Origin: Ptiloglossa arizonensis
Lineage: Eukaryota > Arthropoda > Insecta > Hymenoptera > Colletidae
Direction: 5' to 3'
DNA: 64,000 nucleotides
Assembly (NCBI RefSeq): GCF_051014685.1
Contig: NW_027478540.1
Span: 247,501-311,500 of the forward strand
Of this stretch, positions 1 through 9,795 are shown piece by piece. The first letter of the stretch is position 1. Each line of letters starts with the position of its first letter. The position numbers and the translations under genes are program-made. The notes below the pieces were generated by a model. The model was given only the letters and a program-made list of their open reading frames with translations. It was not told the origin of the DNA and searched no databases.

Positions 1-1611
1 CGGTCTTGGAATAATCGCGTACTGGTTTACAAACATTCTAAAACAACTAATCGAACCCAGAATATTTTTAACGGCTTCAACACTCTCTGATTTCGAGAAT
101 CTCACAACGGCATCAGTTTTCTGTTCCGACGGACGCACACTATCATTCTTAACCATGCGCCCTACGTACTCGATCTTTGATTGCACAAACTGACCTTTGT
201 CCCAGTCAATGGACAACTCAAACTTACTCGCGGCATTCAATACGCTCTCAGGATTTTCTACAGTACTTCTACTCGAAAAATCTTTGGTATACGGCACATC
301 TATTTTGTAAACTTCGCGAACCGCGCTTATTTTCACACATTCATTCGTCCGCATCAAAGACAAATCGCTATTTGTATCGATCAATGTTACTAAATGCTTC
401 GTTGTCTTTACCTTTTCGTGTAGTTCTCCTCGAGGAAGCTGTGCGACACTACAAACTTCCTTTTCCACATTCAACTTTTGCGGGCACTTCGATGCAACGT
501 GCCCGTGTTCGTTGCACTTGAAACATTTTACCCCTTTGTCCTTCATTGGACAATTCGCACTCACATGATTTGGCAATCCACAACTAAAACATCGCTTCGT
601 CTTCGCATTTACAACACGCACTGGTCTCTGCACTTCATCATCCATGCGCTCCGTCTCCGCATTTACAGCACGCACTGGTTTCTGCACTTTATCTTCCACG
701 CGCTTCGTCTTCGTCCTAATGCTGTTCTTCATTTCCTCGTAGATTATGAATTTCTTCTTCAGCTCTCCAATGCTCCTGGCTCCGTACAACACGACTTTGT
801 TATACTCTTCGTCTTGAATTCCGTCGATTATGTATCGTATCACAGCATCAGTCTCCATGTCTGCTTGAGAGGCTATGTCAAGCATCTGATAGATGTATTC
901 TTGATACGATTCGTCGTTACGCTTCCTTCTTTGCGTCAGCTCTTGTTGTATTTGGTAGCTACTGCCTTTATAACCAAATTCCAATTTCAAAGCAGTCTTC
1001 AAACATTTCCAGCTTCGGCCACATTTCTCGTAATTAACAAACAGCTTTGCCGGACCTCGTAAAAGTCTTTTGGCGTATATTATCATTTGAATGTCAGTCC
1101 ATTCGCACATATCGGCAGTTTCCTCAAAATCGCTGATCCAAAGTTTAATGCTTCGCTTGTCGTCCCCGCTGAACGTTGTCAGCGACTCTTCAACATCTTT
1201 AAAACTAGGTACATATTTTACCTGTCTCCTCCTTCCGCGTGTATTACGTCCTGATCTTCCATTATCACCGTCGTCAACGTCTTCTTCAACTCTGACCACA
1301 TCATCTTCTTCGTCGTCGTCTTCGTCACAATCACTCGTATCTTCGTCTTCACTTTCTTCTTCTAGCGTCAAGGCAGCTTGCAAGCGTCGTCGTAATTCGT
1401 CTTTATTTCCAGTGATTCTTAATTTTCGTCTTTTCAATTCTGCTCGAAGTTCTACCAACTTCATTTTAGCAACTTCAGAATTGTCACACATATTTTCACC
1501 ACTGGCACTTTTTCGTCGTGTCTTGCCGCTCATCCTTGTAACTCTCGTCGTTTCACCTTCACACTGAACTACGTCTAAACTATCCTGCATAACGGCACCT
1601 GTCTGATTCAT
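1..1611 (-). CDS. Gag-protease-RT remnant, 3' end beyond the window
   Basis: An uninterrupted frame of 537 codons runs from an ATG at 1611-1609 to the window edge. Residues about 50-83 resemble a SAP-type helix-turn-helix (KLVELRAELKRR, then a GNKDELRRRL-like end), followed by an acidic stretch. The middle resembles Gag capsid. Two CX2CX4HX4C zinc knuckles follow (CFSCGLPNHVSANC and CFKCNEHGHVASKC), as in nucleocapsids. A protease motif reads LIDTNSDLSLMR, with Asn where the catalytic D-T/S-G Gly is expected. The frame then goes directly to the RT thumb/connection region (IEYVGRMV, VRPSEQKTDAV, FVNQYAIIPRP). The RT fingers and palm, including the YxDD region, are missing in frame. This is probably an internally deleted, non-autonomous copy. 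The open frame despite the loss suggests a fairly young deletion. Confidence 0.8.
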   Translation of the reverse strand, partial: MNQTGAVMQDSLDVVQCEGETTRVTRMSGKTRRKSASGENMCDNSEVAKMKLVELRAELKRRKLRITGNKDELRRRLQAALTLEEESEDEDTSDCDEDDDEEDDVVRVEEDVDDGDNGRSGRNTRGRRRQVKYVPSFKDVEESLTTFSGDDKRSIKLWISDFEETADMCEWTDIQMIIYAKRLLRGPAKLFVNYEKCGRSWKCLKTALKLEFGYKGSSYQIQQELTQRRKRNDESYQEYIYQMLDIASQADMETDAVIRYIIDGIQDEEYNKVVLYGARSIGELKKKFIIYEEMKNSIRTKTKRVEDKVQKPVRAVNAETERMDDEVQRPVRVVNAKTKRCFSCGLPNHVSANCPMKDKGVKCFKCNEHGHVASKCPQKLNVEKEVCSVAQLPRGELHEKVKTTKHLVTLIDTNSDLSLMRTNECVKISAVREVYKIDVPYTKDFSSRSTVENPESVLNAASKFELSIDWDKGQFVQSKIEYVGRMVKNDSVRPSEQKTDAVVRFSKSESVEAVKNILGSISCFRMFVNQYAIIPRP

Positions 1612-1627
1612 CCCGGACGAGCCCCCA
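1610..1627 (-). other. Primer-binding-site-like sequence, tRNA-Pro type
   Basis: The minus strand reads TGGGGGCTCGTCCGGGAT, identical to the tRNA-Pro primer site known from murine gammaretroviruses. Its last bases overlap the Gag ATG, so either the leader is almost absent or this is a second copy of the site. The true site may be the related sequence 86 bp upstream. Confidence 0.55.
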
Positions 1628-1660
1628 AAATTGTTGTTTCGTTCTCTCCTCCTATCACTT

Positions 1661-1681
1661 GGATCTCTGGAGGAGAGATCC
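1661..1681. other. Perfect 8-bp stem hairpin in the element leader
   Basis: GGATCTCT and AGAGATCC are perfect inverted repeats around a 5-base loop. The hairpin lies between the two primer-site-like sequences, where a structured leader or packaging signal would be expected. Function is not shown. Confidence 0.5.
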
Positions 1682-1695
1682 TTTTGAATAATTTA

Positions 1696-1713
1696 TCCCC
1701 GTACGAGCCCCCA
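1696..1713 (-). other. Second primer-binding-site-like sequence
   Basis: The minus strand reads TGGGGGCTCGTACGGGGA, a diverged version of the downstream tRNA-Pro-like site. It sits immediately beside the inferred LTR end, where a primer site is normally found, so it is the better positional candidate although the poorer match. Confidence 0.5.
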
Positions 1714-1879
1714 AATAACTATTGCTCTGATGTGGTATATTAAAGTATATTTAATAATATTATATATTACAATGATGATAGTGTTAGATGTAGTGTCAGT
1801 GGTTAGTTTCGCTGGATACGTCTTTTAGTTGTCTCGTCTTATCGTCTTTTTAGTCATACCGTCCGCGACACACTCTTCG

Positions 1880-1937
1880 GACATACTCTCGTCGTCATAC
1901 TTTGTCATACTCTGTCATACTGTATCATACTGTCTTC
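1880..1937. repeat. Short tandem repeat of about 10 bp, TCATACTNTG type
   Basis: Several imperfect copies of a TCATACT-containing unit lie in tandem within the candidate LTR, downstream of the TATA-like box in element orientation. They could be R/U5 repeats. Confidence 0.6.
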
Positions 1938-1955
1938 CTACGTTCTTCTCGCGCT

Positions 1956-1962
1956 CTATATA
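1956..1962 (-). promoter_or_regulatory. TATA-like box in the candidate LTR
   Basis: The minus strand reads TATATAG within a GC-richer context (GACTATATAGAGCGCG). It sits mid-LTR, as expected for the U3/R boundary. Position and motif are the only evidence. Confidence 0.4.
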
Positions 1963-2289
1963 GTCATTCTCATTCATTCTCTTTCATTCCAATCCTCAGT
2001 CTCTCTCACTTCAGACATTCGGCCACGCTCGGCCATCCCAATCACCCGTCTTTTCTAAACACTCTTCACTTTCTCCGAACCACATGTATTTCCTTTCATC
2101 CCCATGCATTCTCACGCTCGGTCGTCGCACAAGACCCTTTGTAAAGGATACTCGTGCCTTCCAGGAAGGCTAGCGAGCCGATCGGCGCTAAATGTTTACT
2201 TCAACTCGAGTCCAACCGCGCACGTTATCTTGTTTAGGCCTACGCTCGAAGCAAGCCTAAGCGGACGCCGAAAATCCGATACTACACTA

Positions 2290-3023
2290 TTAAATCCGCC
2301 ATTAATATGGTTAAACTAGAAATTAATGTTAATAAAAAATTTATATTATACATTATAATTATATTTCTATATCGAATTAATAAATAAACTCCTGCAGTAA
2401 CTAAAGTTGAAGAATGAACTAAAGAAGAAACTTGGGTAGGAGCAGTTATCGCAGCAGGTAATCAAGAAGAAAACGGTATTTGAGCTCTTTTAGTTATTCC
2501 ACAAATTAATATTATCAAAATCATACAGCCTCCTATTCTATCAATCAATATATATCCCCAAGAACCCCTAACTGAAGCCAAAACAATTAAAATTAATAAA
2601 CACACATCACCTACTCGAATACATAAAACCAATAAGTTACCAAACAAAATGAAATTAATCCTAAACCATCCCATCCAACTAAAATACTTAAAATTCTAGA
2701 CCTTACAATTATAATACATATAGATATAATAAATAATAATAACATATATTTATACCGATCAATATATATATATATATATATATCACCCTCTATATATCCA
2801 ACCCTACAAATTACAATCATCGATGAAATTAATAAAACTACTCCTAAATATATTAAACTCATAAAATCTAAATAAATTAAAAAATTTAACTTTATCCTAT
2901 TAAAAATTTATTAAAATCACTCCATAATGAAATCAATTTTTGTCACATAAAAATATAAACTTAAAAATATAAAACTCACCCTATTAATAAATATTAAAAT
3001 AAAACTATATAAAAAAAATTCAT
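2290..3023 (-). pseudogene. nad5: NUMT fragment of mitochondrial nad5 (NADH dehydrogenase subunit 5)
   Basis: In the invertebrate mitochondrial code the minus strand gives recognisable ND5 blocks: [63 protein letters not shown] and [20 protein letters not shown]5 is a proton-pumping membrane subunit of complex I. The copy is broken: a deletion removes the segment between the GLGLISFCLV and RVGDV blocks with a frame change, there are further indels and TAA codons near the N-terminus, and a (TA)n run of about 22 bp has expanded at 2762-2782. The C-terminal half is absent because the retroelement LTR abuts it. Nuclear surroundings plus frame damage identify a NUMT. Confidence 0.9.
2761..2783. 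repeat. (TA)n microsatellite inside the nad5 pseudogene
   Basis: About eleven TA dinucleotides lie where ND5 would encode a short non-conserved stretch, translating as alternating Ile/Tyr. This is probably a post-insertion expansion. Confidence 0.8.
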
Positions 3024-3086
3024 AAGTAAAATAAAATTTATACCTTTGATTCCACAAATCAATAATTTTAATAAACTATTTAAACT
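3024..3086 (-). tRNA. trnH: Degenerate mitochondrial tRNA-His
   Basis: On the minus strand a 5-bp anticodon stem TTGAT/ATCAA encloses a seven-base loop TTGTGGA with anticodon GTG (plus positions 3053-3055). The 5' part GTTTAAATAGTTTA resembles insect trnH. The position between nad4 and nad5 is the standard insect one. The acceptor stem pairs poorly, as expected of a pseudogene. Confidence 0.65.
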
Positions 3087-3177
3087 TAATTATAACAAAA
3101 TACTATATTTAAAAATATAAAATTTAAAGGAATTCAATGTATTAAAACTATTATATGATTAAATACTGAATAGTTAT

Positions 3178-3360
3178 TTATATACTTGTAAAAATAATTA
3201 CTTTTCCCATGAAAAATATAAATAAACATATATATATTGAATATAAAAAATTTAAAAAACACATAAATAAAAATAAAATTACTAACATTTTCAACAAGAT
3301 AATTAAATTAATTAATAAAAATACCTCCCCAATTAAATTTAAAGAAATAGGAACTGATCC
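3178..3360 (-). pseudogene. nad4: NUMT fragment: last 60 codons of mitochondrial nad4
   Basis: The minus strand is open in the mitochondrial code and ends at TAA (3180-3178). It contains [19 protein letters not shown] and a hydrophobic tail ending HGK-like (FFMGKV), matching the ND4 C-terminus. ND4 is a membrane subunit of complex I. The upstream part of nad4 is absent: the sequence switches to satellite immediately after GGATC at 3360. The 91 bases between this stop and trnH are AT-rich and unassigned. Confidence 0.85.
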
Positions 3361-3963
3361 GTTTCTCCGTTTCTTTCTTAGTTTCTCCGTTTCTCGGTTT
3401 CTCCGTTGCTCCGTTTCTCAGTTTTTCCATTTCTCCGTCACTCCGCTTCTCGGTTTCTCGGTTTCTCCGTTTCTCCGTTTCTCCGTTTCTCCGTTTCTCG
3501 GTTTCTCGATTTCTCCGTTTCTCCGTTTCTCGGTTTTTCCGTTTCTCCGTTTATCCGTTTCTCCGTTTCTCCGTTTCTCGGTTTCTCCGTTTTTCCGTTT
3601 CTCGGTTTCTCCGTTTCTCCGTTTCTCGGTTTCTCCGTTTCTCAGTTTTTCCGTTTCGACGTTTCTCGGTTCCTTCGGTTCTCCGTTTCTCCGTTTCTCC
3701 GTTTCTCCGTTTCTCGGTTTCTCCGTTTCTCCGTTTCTCCGTTTCTCCGTTTCTCCGTTTCTCGGTTTCTCCGTTTCTCCGTTTGTCCGTTTGTCCGTTT
3801 CTCCGTTTCTCCGTTTCTCCGTTTCTCCGTTTCTCGGTTTCTCCGTTTCTCGGTTTCTCGGTTTCTCCGTTTCTCGCTTTCTCGGTTTCTCCGTTTCTCC
3901 GTTTCTCCGTTTCTCCGTTTCTCCGTTTCTCCGTTTCTCCGTTTCTCCGTTTCTCCGTTTCAT
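3361..3963 (+). repeat. 8-bp sub-block (TTTCTCCG / TTTCTCGG) at the nad4 end of A1
   Basis: Here the array uses only the 8-bp half of the unit, with frequent TTTCTCGG and occasional TTTTTCCG variants. The same composition occurs at the strand-switch centres of the other arrays, so this end probably corresponds to a lost or truncated centre. Confidence 0.9.
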
Positions 3964-4949
3964 CGTTTCTTTCTCCGTTTCACCGTTTCTTTCTTCGTTT
4001 CTCCGTTTATTTCTTCGTTTCTCCATTTATTTCTTTGTTTCTCCGTTTCTTTCTTCGTTTCTCCGTTTCTGTGTTCGTTTCTCCGTTTCTTTCTCCGTTT
4101 CTCGGTTTATTTCTTCGTTTCTCCAATTATTTCTCCGTTTCTCCAGTTATTTCTCCGTTTCTTTGTTCGCTTCTCCATTTATTTCTCCGTTTCTCCGTTT
4201 CTTTGTTCGTTTCTCCGTTTATTTCTTCGTTTCTCCATTTATTTCTCCGTTTCATCGTTTCTTTCTCCGTTTCACCGTTTCTTTCTTCGTTTCTCCGTTT
4301 ATTTCTTCGTTTCTCCATTTATTTCTTTGTTTCTCCGTTTCTTTCTTCGTTTCTCCGTTTCTGTGTTCGTTTCTCCGTTTCTTTCTCCGTTTCTCGGTTA
4401 ATTTCTTCGTTTCTCCATTTATTTCTCCGATTCTCCGTTTCTTTCTTCGTTTCTTCGTTTCTTTCTTCGTTTCTCCGTTTCTTTCTTCGTTTCTCCGTTT
4501 CTTTCTTCGTTTCTCCGTTTCTTTCTTCGTTTCCCGATTCTTTGTTCGTTTCTCCGTTTCTTTGTTCGTTTCTCCGTTTCTTTCTTTGTTTCTCCGATTC
4601 TTTGTTCGTTTCTCCGTTTAGTTCTTCATTTCTCCATTTATTTCTCCGATTCTCCGTTTCTTTCTTCGTTTCTCCGTTTCTTTGTTCCTTTCTCCGTTTT
4701 TTGGTCGTTTCTCCGGTTCTTTGTTCGCTTCTCCGTTTCTTTGTTCGTTTCTCCGTTTCTTTCTTCGTTTCTCCGTTTCTATCTTCGTTTCCCGATTCTT
4801 TCTTCGTTTCTCCGTTTCTTTGTTCGTTTCTCCGTTTCTTTCTTTGTTTCTCCGTTTCTTTGTTCGTTTCTCCGTGTAGTTCTTCATTTCTCCATTTATT
4901 TCTCCGATTCTCCGTTTCTTTCTTCGTTTCTCCGTTTCTTTGTTCGTTT

Positions 4950-6590
4950 CTCCGTTTCTTTCTCCGTTTCTCGGTTTATTTCTTCGTTTCTCCATTTATT
5001 TCTCCGATTCTCCGTTTATTTCTTCATTTCTCCATTTATTTCTCCGATTCTCCGTTTCTTTCTTCGTTTCAGCGTTTCTTTCTTTGTTTCTCCGTTTCTT
5101 TGTTCGTTTCTCCGTTTATTTCTTCATTTCTCCATTTATTTCTCCGATTCTCCATTTATTTCTCCGTTTCTCCGTTTCTTTGTTCGCTTCTCCATTTATT
5201 TCTCCGTGTCTTCGTTTCTTTGTTCGTTTCTCCGTTTCTTTGTTCGTTTCTTCGTTTCTTTGTTCGTTTCTCCGTTTCTTTCTTCGTTTCTCCGTTTCTT
5301 TCTTCGTTTCTCCGTTTCTTTCTTCGTTTCTCCGTTTCTTTCTTCGTTTCCCGTTTCTTTCTTCGTTTCTCCGTTTCTTTCTTCGTTTCTCCGTTTCTTT
5401 CTTTGTTTCTCCATTTCTTTGTACGTTTCTCCGTTTATTTCTTCATTGCTCCATTTATTTCTCCGTTTCTCGGTTTCTTTCTTCGTTTCTCCGTTTCTTT
5501 GTTCGTTTCTCCGTTTCTATCTTTGTTTCTCCGATTCTTTGTTCGTTTCTCCGTTTATTTCTTCATTTCTCTATTTATTTCTCCGATTCTCCGTTTCTTT
5601 CTTCGTTTCTCCGTTTCTTTGTTCGTTTCCCGTTTCTTTCATCGTTTCTCCATTTCTTTGTTCGTTTCTCCGTTTCTTTCTTTGTTTCTCCGTTTCTTTG
5701 TTCGTTTCTCCGTTTATTTCTTCATTTCTGCATTTATTTCTCCGATTCTCCGTTTCTTTCTTCGTTTCTCCGTTTCCTTCTCCGTTTCTCCTTTTTTTGG
5801 TCGTTTCTCCGTTTCTTTGTTCGTTTCTCCGTTTCTTTGTTCGATTCTCCGTTTCTTTGTTCGTTTCTCTATTTCTTTGTTCGTTTCTCCGTTTCTTTAT
5901 TCGTTTCTTCGTTTCTTTGTTCGTTTCTCCGTTTCTTTGTTCATTTCTCCGTTTCTTTGTTCGTTTCTCCGTTTCCTTCTCCGTTTCTCCTTTTTTTGGT
6001 CGTTTCTCCGTTTCTTTGTTCGTTTCTCCGTTTCTTTGTTCGTTTCTCCGTTTCTTTGTTCGTTTCTCCGTTTCTTTGTTCATTTCTCCGTTTCTTTGTT
6101 CGTTTCTCCGTTTCTTTGTTCGTTTCTCCGTTTCTTTCTCCGTTTCTCGGTTTATTTCTTCGTTTCTCCATTTATTTCTCCGATTCTCCGTTTATTTCTT
6201 CATTTCTCCATTTATTTCTCCGATTCTCCGTTTCTTTCTTCGTTTCAGCGTTTCTTTCTTTGTTTCTCCGTTTCTTTGTTCGTTTCTCCGTTTATTTCTT
6301 CATTTCTCCATTTATTTCTCCGATTCTCCATTTATTTCTCCGTTTCTCCGTTTCTTTGTTCGCTTCTCCATTTATTTCTCCGTGTCTTCGTTTCTTTGTT
6401 CGTTTCTCCGTTTCTTTGTTCGTTTCTTCGTTTCTTTGTTCGTTTCTCCGTTTCTTTCTTCGTTTCTCCGTTTCTTTCTTCGTTTCTCCGTTTCTTTCTT
6501 CGTTTCTCCGTTTCTTTCTTCGTTTCCCGTTTCTTTCTTCGTTTCTCCGTTTCTTTCTTCGTTTCTCCGTTTCTTTGTCCGTTTCTCCGT
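4950..6590 (+). repeat. Higher-order duplication in A1, period 1176 bp
   Basis: The block at about 4950-5414 recurs at about 6126-6590. Rare markers align at 1176 bp spacing: TTTCAGCG at about 5071 and 6247, and the shortened unit TTTCCCG at about 5350 and 6526. Confidence 0.8.
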
Positions 6591-8354
6591 TTCTTTCTTC
6601 GTTTCTCCGTTTATTTCTTCGTTTCCCCATTTATTTCTCCGATTCTCCGTTTCTTTCTTCGTTTCTCAGTTTCTTTCTTCGTTTCTCCGTTTCTTTTTTC
6701 GTTTCTCCATTTATTTCTCCAATTCTCCGTTTCTTTGTTCGTTTCTTCGTTTCTTTCTTCGTTACTCCGTTTCTTTCTTCGTTTCTCCGTTTCTTTCTTC
6801 GTTTCTCCGTTTATTTCTTCGTTTCTCCATTTATTTCTCCGTTTCTCCGTTTCTTTGTTCGTTTCTCCGTTTCTTTGTTCGTTTCTCCGTTTCTTTGTTC
6901 GTTTCTCCGTTTCTTTCTTCGTTTCACCGTTTCTTTGTTCGTGTCTCCGTTTCTTTCTCCGTTTCTCGGTTTATTTCTTCGTTTCTCCATTTATTTCTCA
7001 GATTCTCCATTTCTTTCTTCGTTACTCTGTTTCTTTCTTCGTTTCTCCGTTTCTTTCTTCGTTTCTCCGTTTCCTTCTTCGTTTCTCCGTTTCTTTCTTT
7101 GTTTCTCCGTTTCTTTCTTCATTTCTCCGTTTATTTCTTCGTTTTTCCCTTTCATTCTTCGTTTCTCTGTTTCTTTCTTCGTTTCTCCGTTTCTTCCTCC
7201 GTTTCTCGGTTTATTTCTTCGTTTCTCCGTTTCATTCTTCGTTTCTCCGTTTCTTTCTTCGTTTCTCCGTTTCTTTGTTCGTTTCTCCGTTTATTTCTTC
7301 GTTTCTCCATTTATTTCTCCGTTTCTCCGTTTCTTTGTTCGTTTCTCCGTTTCTTATTTCGTTTCTCCGTTTCTATCTTCGTTTCTCCGTTTCTTTCTTC
7401 GTTTCTCCATTTCTTTGTTCGTTTCTCTGTTTCTTTCTTCGTTTCTCCGTTTCTTTGTTCGTTTCTCCGTTTCTTTCTCCGTTTCTCGGTTTATTTCTTC
7501 GTTTCTCCATTTATTTCTCCGATTCTCCGTTTCTTTCTTCGTTTCTCAGTTTCTTTCTTCATTTCTCCGTTTCTTTCTTCGTTTCTCCGTTTCTTTCTTC
7601 GTTTCTCCGTTTCTTTCATCGTTTCTCCGTTTCTTTCTTCGTTTCTCCGTTTCTTTGTTCGTTTCTCGGTTTCTTTCTCCGTTTCTCGGTTTATTTCTTC
7701 GTTTCTCCATTTATTACTCCGATTCTCCGTTTCTTTCTTCGTTTCTTCGTTTCTATCTTCGTTACTCCGTTTCTTTCTTCGTTTCTCCGTTTCTTTCTTC
7801 GTTTCTCCGTTTCTTTGTTCGTTTCTCCGTTTCTTTGTTCGTTTCACCGTTCCTTTCTTCGTTTCTCCGTTTCTTTGTTCGTTTCTGCGTTCCTTTCTTC
7901 GTTTCTCCGTTTATTTCTTCGTTTCTCCATTTATTTCTCCGTTTCTCCGTTTCTTTCTTCGTTTCTCCGTTTCTTTGTTCGTTTATCCGTTTCTTTGTTC
8001 GTTTCTCCGTTTCTCCGTTTCTTTCTTCGTTTGTCCGTTTCTTTGTTCGCTTCTCTGTTTGTTTCTTCGTTTCTCCATTTATTTCTCCGTTTCTCAGTTT
8101 CTTTGCTCGTTTCTCCGTTTCTTTGTTCGTTTCTCCGCTCCCTTCTTTGTTTCTCCGTTTCTTTGTTCGTTTCACCGTTCCTTTCTTCGTTTCTCCGTTT
8201 CTTTCTTCGTTTCTTCGTTTCTTTCTTCGCTTCTCCGTTTCTTTCTTCGTTTCTCCGTTTCTTTCTTCGTTTCTCCGTTTCTTTCTTCGTTTCTCCGTTT
8301 CTTTCTTCGTTTCTCCGTTTCTTTGTTCGTTTCTGCGTTTCTTTCTCCGTTTCT

Positions 8355-9240
8355 CGGTTTATTTCTTCGTTTCCCCATTTATTTCTCCGATTCTCCGTTT
8401 CTTTCTTCGTTTCTTCGTTTCTTTCTTCGTATCTCCGTTTCTTTGTTCGTTTCTCCGTTTCTTTGTTCGTTTCTCCGTTTCTTTCTTCGTTTTTCCGTTT
8501 CTTTGTTCGTTTCTCCGTTTCTTTGTCCGTTTCTCCGTTTCTTTGTTCGTTTCTCCGTTTCTTTCTCCGTTTCTCGGTTTATTTCTTCGTTTCTGCATTT
8601 ATTTCTCCGATTCTCCGTTTCTTTCTTCGTTTCTTCGTTTCTTTCTTCGTATCTCCGTTTCTTTGTTCGTTTCTCCGTTTCTTTGTTCGTTTCTCCGTTT
8701 CTTTCTTCGTTTCTCCGTTTCTTTCTTCGTTTCTCCGTTTCTTTCTTCGTTTCTCCGTTTCTTTGTTCGTTTCTGCGTTTCTTTCTCCGTTTCTCGGTTT
8801 ATTTCTTCGTTTCCCCATTTATTTCTCCGATTCTCCGTTTCTTTCTTCGTTTCTCCGTTTCTTTCTTCGTTTCTCCGTTTCTTTCTTCGTTTCTCCGTTT
8901 CTTAGTTCGTTTCTGCGTTTCTTTCTCCGTTTCTCGGTTTATTTCTTCGTTTCCCCATTTATTTCTCCGATTCTCCGTTTCTTTCTTCGTTTCTTCGTTT
9001 CTTTCTTCGTATCTCCGTTTCTTTGTTCGTTTCTCCGTTTCTTTCTTCGTTTCTCCATTTATTTCTCCGATTCTCCGTTTCTTTGTTCGTTTCTGCGTTT
9101 CTTTCTCCGTTTCTCGGTTTATTTCTTCGTTTCCCCATTTATTTCTCCGATTCTCCGTTTCTTTCTTCGTTTCTTCGTTTCTTTCTTCGTATCTCCGTTT
9201 CTTTGTTCGTTTCTCCGTTTCTTTCTTCGTTTCTCCATTT
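8355..9240 (+). repeat. Nested 140-220 bp repeats near the nad2 end of A1
   Basis: A marker string (CGGTTTATTTCTTCG followed by CCCCATTTATTTCTCCG or CTGCATTTATTT) recurs near 8355, 8575, 8795, 8935 and 9115. Spacings are 220, 220, 140 and 180 bp, all multiples of the 20-bp unit. Confidence 0.75.
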
Positions 9241-9577
9241 ATTTCTCCGATTCTCCGTTTCTTTCTTCTTTTCTTCGTTTCTTTCTTCGTTACTCCGTTT
9301 ATTTCTTCGTTTCTCCATTTATTTCTCCGTTTCTCCGTTCCTTTCTTCGTTTCTCCGTTTCTTTGTTCGTTTCTCCGTTTCTTTCTTCGTTTCTCCGTTT
9401 CTTTCTTCGTTTCTCCGTTTCTTTCTTCGTTTCTCCGTTTCTTTCTTCGTTTCTCCGTTTCTTTCTTCGTTTCTCAGTTTTTTTCTTCGCTTCTCCGTTT
9501 CTTCCTTCGTTTCTTCGTTTCTCCGTTTCACCGTTTCTCCGTTTCTCCGTTACTCCGTTTCTCCGATTCCCCGTTTC

Positions 9578-9795
9578 GATTAAATGATTATAATAGTTAT
9601 AATTTCTATTATAAATCATTTGAGCAATAGTTAAGTTATACACTAATACTCTAAATACATATTTAATATATTTTTTAATCTCTTTAGCCTCCAGAAGAAT
9701 TTTATTTATACTATTTACTGTATATAATAATTTGCACAGAATCGGAAATAAATCTAATTATTTATTTATAATAATTATTTTTTATTCACTTATTT
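9578..9795 (+). pseudogene. nad2: S1 short nad2 fragment (5' part)
   Basis: Begins at the common truncation point GATTAAATGATTATAATAG directly after the array and reads in the mitochondrial code as the early part of ND2 (MYFLISLASSSILFMLF), ending about TTCACTTAT at the join to nuclear sequence. Type A start (CATTTGAGCAATAG). Confidence 0.85.

Larger units (their letters stand above)
1..2289 (-). mobile_element. Decayed LTR retrotransposon (Ty3/gypsy-like), cut by the window edge
   Basis: On the minus strand the order is candidate LTR (2289 to 1714), primer-binding-like site, short leader, then a long frame with Gag, two zinc knuckles, a protease remnant and the end of a reverse transcriptase. 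This order is that of a Ty3/gypsy-type element. The 3' half lies beyond position 1. Base composition is much less AT-rich than the neighbouring mitochondrial sequence, so this is a separate nuclear element abutting the NUMT. Family assignment is inferred from motifs only. Confidence 0.8.
1714..2289 (-). repeat. Candidate 5' LTR
   Basis: The segment between the primer-like site and the nad5 pseudogene has a TATA-like box, a short tandem repeat and a moderately GC-rich U3-like part. On the minus strand it would begin AGTGTAGTA and end near ATAGTTATT, resembling the AGT-start ends of some gypsy-group LTRs. The partner LTR is outside the window, so both ends are inferred. Confidence 0.45.
3361..9577 (+). 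repeat. Satellite array A1, pyrimidine strand on +
   Basis: About 6.2 kb of a 20-bp unit, TTTCTCCGTTTCTTTCTTCG, with variants such as TTTGTTCG, TTTATTTCTTCG and TCCATTTATTTCTCCG. It is the only array without a purine-strand arm: its left edge joins nad4 directly and its right edge joins the 5' truncation point of nad2. The last 2.1-2.5 kb is the inverted homologue of the left arm of A3. It carries long open frames but no coding signal. Confidence 0.97.

Noticed and set aside
177..1567. Plus-strand open frames of 114-194 codons at the left end
   Set aside because: They are antisense to the minus-strand gag-pol frame, which carries zinc knuckles and protease and RT motifs.
2156..2170. GCCTTCCAGGAAGGC inverted repeat as a terminator or structured RNA
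   Set aside because: It is a short perfect palindrome inside the candidate LTR with no supporting context; chance is sufficient.
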